Positions 20,766 through 24,251 of a DNA stretch of 24,251 bases are shown in pieces (the first letter of the stretch is position 1; each line of letters opens with the position of its first letter). The stretch is from Natrialbaceae archaeon (GTDB lineage Archaea; Halobacteriota; Halobacteria; Halobacteriales; Natrialbaceae), in NCBI GenBank assembly GCA_003552885.1, contig PUPA01000012.1:1-24251 (forward strand), written 5' to 3'. The translations under genes were made by a program, and so were the position numbers. The notes below the pieces were generated by a model. The model saw only the letters and a list, made by a program, of their open reading frames with translations, made no database searches and was not told the DNA's origin.

Positions 20766-22403
20766 CTACCGCCGACGGACGGCGAGCCAGAGTGTGACCA
20801 CTACGAGCGCGGCGGCCGTGGCCACGGCGCCGTGGAGGGGCGAGCCGTCCGTCGCCGGTCCAACGTCGCCGTCGGCCGCGCCGTCGGTCGCGTCGCCATC
20901 GGCCGCGTCGTCTCTCGAAGCCTGCGCGTCGGTGTCGGCCGAAGAGGTCCGTGCGCTCTCGGTGGCCCCGACCGCCGCCGCGGCGTCGACGACCCCGTGG
21001 CCGTACCTCACGTCCTTGCCTTCGGAGGCTCCGACCGGGCTCCGTGCCGTCTCTGCGAGCGTCGCCTCCACCTCCTCGGGCGTGAGCCCATCGTCGATCG
21101 AGAGCATCAACGCGACCGTCCCCGAGACGTGTGGCGTGGCCATCGAGGTTCCGGGCTTGACGCCGTACTCCCCGCCCGGGACGCTGCTCACGACGTCGAC
21201 CCCCGGAGCGACGACGTCCGGGACGACGTACGTCTCGGGCCAGTCCCCGGGTGCCCCGGCGAAGCTCGTCCGCTCGAGCTCGCCGCCGCCCGAGAACTCG
21301 GGGACGCGGTCGTCGTCGCCGACCGCCCCGACCGAGACGACGTCGTGGAGGTTGCCGGGCGAACTCGAGTTGCCGGCGCCCGCGTTACCGATCGCCCCGA
21401 CGACGGTCACGCCCTCCGCCCGGGCGTTGTGGACCGGGTCGAGGAAGGCTCCGACGGTCCCTTCCACGCCGAAACTCGCGCTGATGACGTCCGAGTCGGT
21501 CTCGACGGCCCACTCCATCCCGGCGAGGATCTGGGCGAACGTACCACCGTCCTCGGTGAGCACGAGCCCGTGGGCGAGTTCGGCCTCCGGGGCGACGCCG
21601 ACGTGGCGACCGCTCGCGGCTCCGCCCGCGACCGTCCCCGAGACGTGGGTGCCGTGGCTGGCGGTATCCCGCGGGGTCGAGCCGGCGACGGGCTCGCCGG
21701 TCCCGTCGAACTCCGCCCAGCCGCCCGGGTAGGTCGGGTCGCCGGGGTCGTCCGTGTGCAGCGTGATGTCCGGGTGGTCGGCGTCGACGCCCGTATCCAG
21801 GACGGCGACCCGGACGCCCTCGCCGGCCGTTCCGTGTTCGTCCCAGACGGTGGGGGCACCGATCGCGGCGAGCCCCGCGGTCGTCACGTGGCCCGAGTCC
21901 GTCTCGGCCTCGCCCCCGTCGGCGGCCAGCGTCCCGACGGGGTCCGGGGGAGGGACCTCGAAGTTGCCGTGGAGCCCGTCTACCGCCTCGAGTTCGGTTA
22001 ACTCCTCGAGCCCGACGGCGTCGGGGTCGACCTCGAGCAAGACGGCGTTGGTCAGCCAGAACTCGGCGGCGACCGTTATCGCCTCGCAGTCTTCGGCGAG
22101 CTCGAGTACGGGTTCCTGGCTCCCCGCCGCGTGCTCTTCGAGCTCCTCGCGGTCGGTCGGCCCCTCCAGTTCCTCCAGCCGGACGACGACCTCCACGCGC
22201 TCGTCGTCCCCGTGTGTCCCGGCGAAGGCGTCCTCGAGCTCGTCGTCGATCTCGACGTCCCCCAGCCCGTCCGCCGGGCCCTCTGCCGTCGCCACACCGA
22301 CCGTCGGGATCCACCCCACGATCACGAGCGACGGGAGCGAGAGCACGACCGCCGCGACCACCAGCCAGACACCTCCCGCGGCTCCGTCCTCGGAACGAGA
22401 CAT
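20766..22403 (-). CDS. Membrane-anchored subtilisin-like serine protease (S8 family)
   Basis: This 545-aa exported protease has an N-terminal hydrophobic signal or anchor (about residues 11-36, Sec-like, no twin Arg). A propeptide-like region follows (about 65-150, VEVVVRLEELEG to VDGLHGNFEVP), then the catalytic domain with the triad Asp203 (VLDTGVD), His250 (SHGTHVSG) and Ser420 (GTSMATPHVSG), plus the oxyanion Asn340 (IGNAG). After an acidic Ala/Asp/Ser-rich stalk (about 475-520) comes a C-terminal membrane helix (about 521-541, ending LAVRRR). It is therefore likely tethered outside the cell rather than released, unlike classical Tat-exported halolysins. It lies on the opposite strand between coxA-coxC and coxD. 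Confidence 0.93.
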   Translation of the reverse strand: MSRSEDGAAGGVWLVVAAVVLSLPSLVIVGWIPTVGVATAEGPADGLGDVEIDDELEDAFAGTHGDDERVEVVVRLEELEGPTDREELEEHAAGSQEPVLELAEDCEAITVAAEFWLTNAVLLEVDPDAVGLEELTELEAVDGLHGNFEVPPPDPVGTLAADGGEAETDSGHVTTAGLAAIGAPTVWDEHGTAGEGVRVAVLDTGVDADHPDITLHTDDPGDPTYPGGWAEFDGTGEPVAGSTPRDTASHGTHVSGTVAGGAASGRHVGVAPEAELAHGLVLTEDGGTFAQILAGMEWAVETDSDVISASFGVEGTVGAFLDPVHNARAEGVTVVGAIGNAGAGNSSSPGNLHDVVSVGAVGDDDRVPEFSGGGELERTSFAGAPGDWPETYVVPDVVAPGVDVVSSVPGGEYGVKPGTSMATPHVSGTVALMLSIDDGLTPEEVEATLAETARSPVGASEGKDVRYGHGVVDAAAAVGATESARTSSADTDAQASRDDAADGDATDGAADGDVGPATDGSPLHGAVATAAALVVVTLWLAVRRR

Positions 22404-22426
22404 TCGGCGTCAACTGACTCTCCACG

Positions 22427-22434
22427 GCTAAAGA
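22427..22434 (-). promoter_or_regulatory. TATA-like element for the subtilase gene
   Basis: The minus strand reads TCTTTAGC, centred about 28 nt before the ATG at 22403, consistent with a leaderless transcript. It shares the 107-bp gap with the divergent coxD promoter. Confidence 0.5.
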
Positions 22435-22477
22435 CTCTCCGCTCGCTCGAGATGCCCGGCGCGAAACCCGAAGAGAA

Positions 22478-22484
22478 AATATAA
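22478..22484 (+). promoter_or_regulatory. TATA box of coxD
   Basis: AATATAA is centred about 30 nt before the ATG at 22511. It shows that coxD has its own promoter and does not depend on read-through from the distant coxB operon. Confidence 0.6.
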
Positions 22485-22510
22485 GTGTACGTCTTGCCAC
22501 TATCGTACCA

Positions 22511-22777
22511 ATGGCGAGCGTTCGTACGTACGCGATAATCTACGTGGTGTTGTTGGCGCTGGGCACCGGGAAGTTCATCTTCTTTACGTTCGACGATATC
22601 TTCACCTACGAGATGGCGATGGGGGGAACGATGGTGCTCGCGGTGATCAAGTCGCTGTTGATTGCGGGCTACTACCAGCACCTGATAGAAGAGCCAAGAT
22701 CGATCACGTACATGATGTCGATCGCCGTCTTCATGGTGTTCTTGCTCACCATCGCGGCCGGCTACTCGATCCAGTAA
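22511..22777 (+). CDS. coxD: Cytochrome c oxidase subunit IV-like protein
   Basis: This 88-aa membrane protein has three hydrophobic helices: about residues 5-26 (RTYAIIYVVLLALGTGKFIF), 33-54 (YEMAMGGTMVLAVIKSLLIAGYY) and 66-86 (TYMMSIAVFMVFLLTIAAGY). The pattern VLAVIKSLLIAGYYQHL matches the prokaryotic COX4 family, small subunits that flank subunits I and III of the oxidase and aid its stability. The ATG at 22511 sits about 30 nt after a TATA box. Position and strand tie it to the coxB/coxA-coxC genes, although the subtilase gene intervenes. Confidence 0.9.
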   Translation: MASVRTYAIIYVVLLALGTGKFIFFTFDDIFTYEMAMGGTMVLAVIKSLLIAGYYQHLIEEPRSITYMMSIAVFMVFLLTIAAGYSIQ

Positions 22778-22874
22778 CGGCGCCTCTCGGTGGCTCCGAC
22801 GGCCTGTCGTCTCCGGGTCCCGGGGTTTCTCTGCGACGACGGTCCGCGGTTCGATCTCTCGCCCTAAGAGGTCG

Positions 22875-24251
22875 TCAGCTCGTCCCGTTGAGCGTGAGAT
22901 ACCGCACCTCGGAGATCCGTTCGTCGGCCTCCAAGCGTTCGCGGGCGCTCTCTGGGACCTCGGTGTCGACGTTGTAGACGGTCACCGCCTCGCCGCCGAT
23001 GGTCCCCCTGGCGTTGAACATCGCGGCGATGTTGACGTCGTGATCGCCCATCACGCTCCCGATGAGGCCGATGACGCCGGGGACGTCCTGGTTGCGGGTG
23101 ACGACCATCCGGCCGTGGGGGATCGCGTCGACCCGGAAGCCATCGATCCGGACGATTCGGGGGTCCTCATCGGCAAAGAGCGTGCCGTCGACGGAGAGCT
23201 CCCGGCCGTCCTCGCCGACGGTCACAGAGATCAGACTCTGGAAGTCCTCGGCCTGATGGCTCTTCGACTCCGTGACGTCGACGCCGCGGTCCTCGGCGAT
23301 CCGTGGAGCGTTGACGGCGTTCACCTGCCACTCGAGGGGTTCGAAGACGCCTTTCAGCGCGCTCGCGGTGAGAAACTCGACGTCCTCCCCGGCGATCTCC
23401 CCCTGGTAACTCACCTCGACGCGCTCGATACGCCCGTCGAGGAGCTGTGCGGCGACTTTGCCCGCGGTCTCGGCCAGCCCGACGTACGGCTCGACCCGGG
23501 GGAACGCGCTCTCGTCGATCGACGGTGCGTTCAGGGCGTTCGCGACCGGCTCGTCGGCCAGCGCGGCGACGACCTGTTCGGCCGTCGAGACGGCGACGTT
23601 TTCCTGGGCGGCCTCGGTCGCAGCGCCGAGGTGTGGCGTCACGACGACGCCCTCGACGTCGAGCAGCGGCGAGTCCGCCGGCAGGGGCTCCTCGGCGAAG
23701 ACGTCGAGCGCCGCGCCGGCCACCGTGCCGTCGGCGACGGCCGCCGCGAGCGCCGCCTCGTCGACGATGCCGCCTCGACCGACGTTCACGAGGTAGCCGC
23801 CCTCGAGGGCCGCGAGCTCCTCGGCGCCGATCATCCCCTCGGTCTCGGGGGTCAACGGGGTGTGGATAGTCAGGAACCGAGACCGCGAGAGACACGTCTC
23901 GAGGTCGACGAGCTCCGCGCCGATCCGCCGGGCCCGCTCCTCGCTGATGTACGGGTCGTAGGCGACGATCTCCATCCCCAGCGAGTCGAGTTTCTTTGCG
24001 ACCTCCTGGCCGACGCGACCGAGGCCGACGACCCCGAGGGTCTTTCCGTCGAGTTCGGCGCCGAGGTAGTCGCCTTTGGCCCACTCGCCCGCACTGAGTT
24101 GGGCGTGTGCCTGTGGGATCGAGCGGGCGGTCGCGAACGTCATGGCGACCGTGTGCTCGGCGGCAGCCCGGACGTTCCCCTCGGGGGCGTTGGCGACGAC
24201 GACGCCCTCGTCGGTGGCGGCGCCGATGTCGATGTTGTCGACGCCGATCCC
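22875..24251 (-). CDS. serA: D-3-phosphoglycerate dehydrogenase (N-terminus outside window)
   Basis: This enzyme oxidises 3-phosphoglycerate to 3-phosphohydroxypyruvate with NAD, the first step of serine synthesis. The visible 458 residues start within the substrate-binding domain (GIGVDNIDIGAATDEG); by family length about 70 residues are missing. The NAD loop is VVGLGRVGQEVAKKL. Catalytic Arg and Glu are in VNVGRGGIVDEAAL and elsewhere in the domain, and the catalytic His is in TPHLGAATEA. An intervening ASB-type domain (SYQGEIAGEDVEFLT, DVTESKSHQ) and a C-terminal ACT domain (RNQDVPGVIGLIGSVMGDHD) imply serine feedback control, as in the long form of the family. It converges on coxD with a 97-bp gap that holds no gene. 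Confidence 0.95.
   Translation of the reverse strand, partial: GIGVDNIDIGAATDEGVVVANAPEGNVRAAAEHTVAMTFATARSIPQAHAQLSAGEWAKGDYLGAELDGKTLGVVGLGRVGQEVAKKLDSLGMEIVAYDPYISEERARRIGAELVDLETCLSRSRFLTIHTPLTPETEGMIGAEELAALEGGYLVNVGRGGIVDEAALAAAVADGTVAGAALDVFAEEPLPADSPLLDVEGVVVTPHLGAATEAAQENVAVSTAEQVVAALADEPVANALNAPSIDESAFPRVEPYVGLAETAGKVAAQLLDGRIERVEVSYQGEIAGEDVEFLTASALKGVFEPLEWQVNAVNAPRIAEDRGVDVTESKSHQAEDFQSLISVTVGEDGRELSVDGTLFADEDPRIVRIDGFRVDAIPHGRMVVTRNQDVPGVIGLIGSVMGDHDVNIAAMFNARGTIGGEAVTVYNVDTEVPESARERLEADERISEVRYLTLNGTS

Noticed and set aside
1..24251. CRISPR array, IS element or prophage
   Set aside because: No regularly spaced repeats, transposase, integrase or phage structural genes were seen on either strand; the repeats found have only two or three units.

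Overview
This window is chromosomal DNA from a halophilic archaeon (class Halobacteria). The evidence is very high GC, acidic proteins rich in Asp and Glu, TATA boxes about 25-28 nt upstream of many start codons (leaderless transcripts), and archaeal or haloarchaeal genes: ribosomal protein S17e, a short DUF1931 histone-fold protein, DUF106, DUF447, an amphi-Trp protein and a fused cytochrome oxidase I+III. I cannot name the genus.

Left part (1-5011), almost all on the minus strand: the start of a phosphohexomutase (cut by the window edge), a GIY-YIG protein, a mini zinc-ribbon protein, larB, the DUF1931 protein (plus strand), an MBL-fold hydrolase with a small membrane protein, a beta-carbonic anhydrase and a DUF7344-like winged-helix regulator. 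tRNA-Phe(GAA) follows at 5256-5329, with a degenerate copy of its 3' end 119 bp downstream.

Middle part (5490-9474), minus strand: a likely operon reading CitG-like protein, DUF447, rpS17e, asd. Upstream of it lies the DUF106 (Oxa1/EMC3-type) membrane protein. A perfect 32-bp tandem duplication separates DUF106 from the CitG-like gene.

Surface-protein block (9475-15690), plus strand: a 1403-aa and a 514-aa protein with related pilin-like N-termini. It is wedged head-to-tail against adk and separates adk from DUF106, two minus-strand genes that I recall as neighbours in haloarchaea. The giant protein is mosaic: pilin-like N-terminus, CARDB-like beta domains, a GLUG-type beta-helix and a further CARDB-like domain. 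An exact in-frame 30-bp direct repeat brackets the GLUG module.

Right part (15687-24251): adk diverges from an unrecognised 126-aa gene, which converges on an amphi-Trp gene. Then comes a terminal oxidase locus: coxB, the coxA-coxC fusion and coxD, with a membrane-anchored subtilase on the opposite strand between the fusion and coxD. The window ends in serA (N-terminus missing). The oxidase fusion keeps D-channel residues but appears to lack the K-channel lysine and the His-Asp pair of the Mg site.

Most of the content is ordinary haloarchaeal housekeeping. The parts that merit a second look are the pilin-like block with its bracketed module, the unusual oxidase subunit I, the CitG-like/DUF447 pair, and the small repeats in intergenic DNA.
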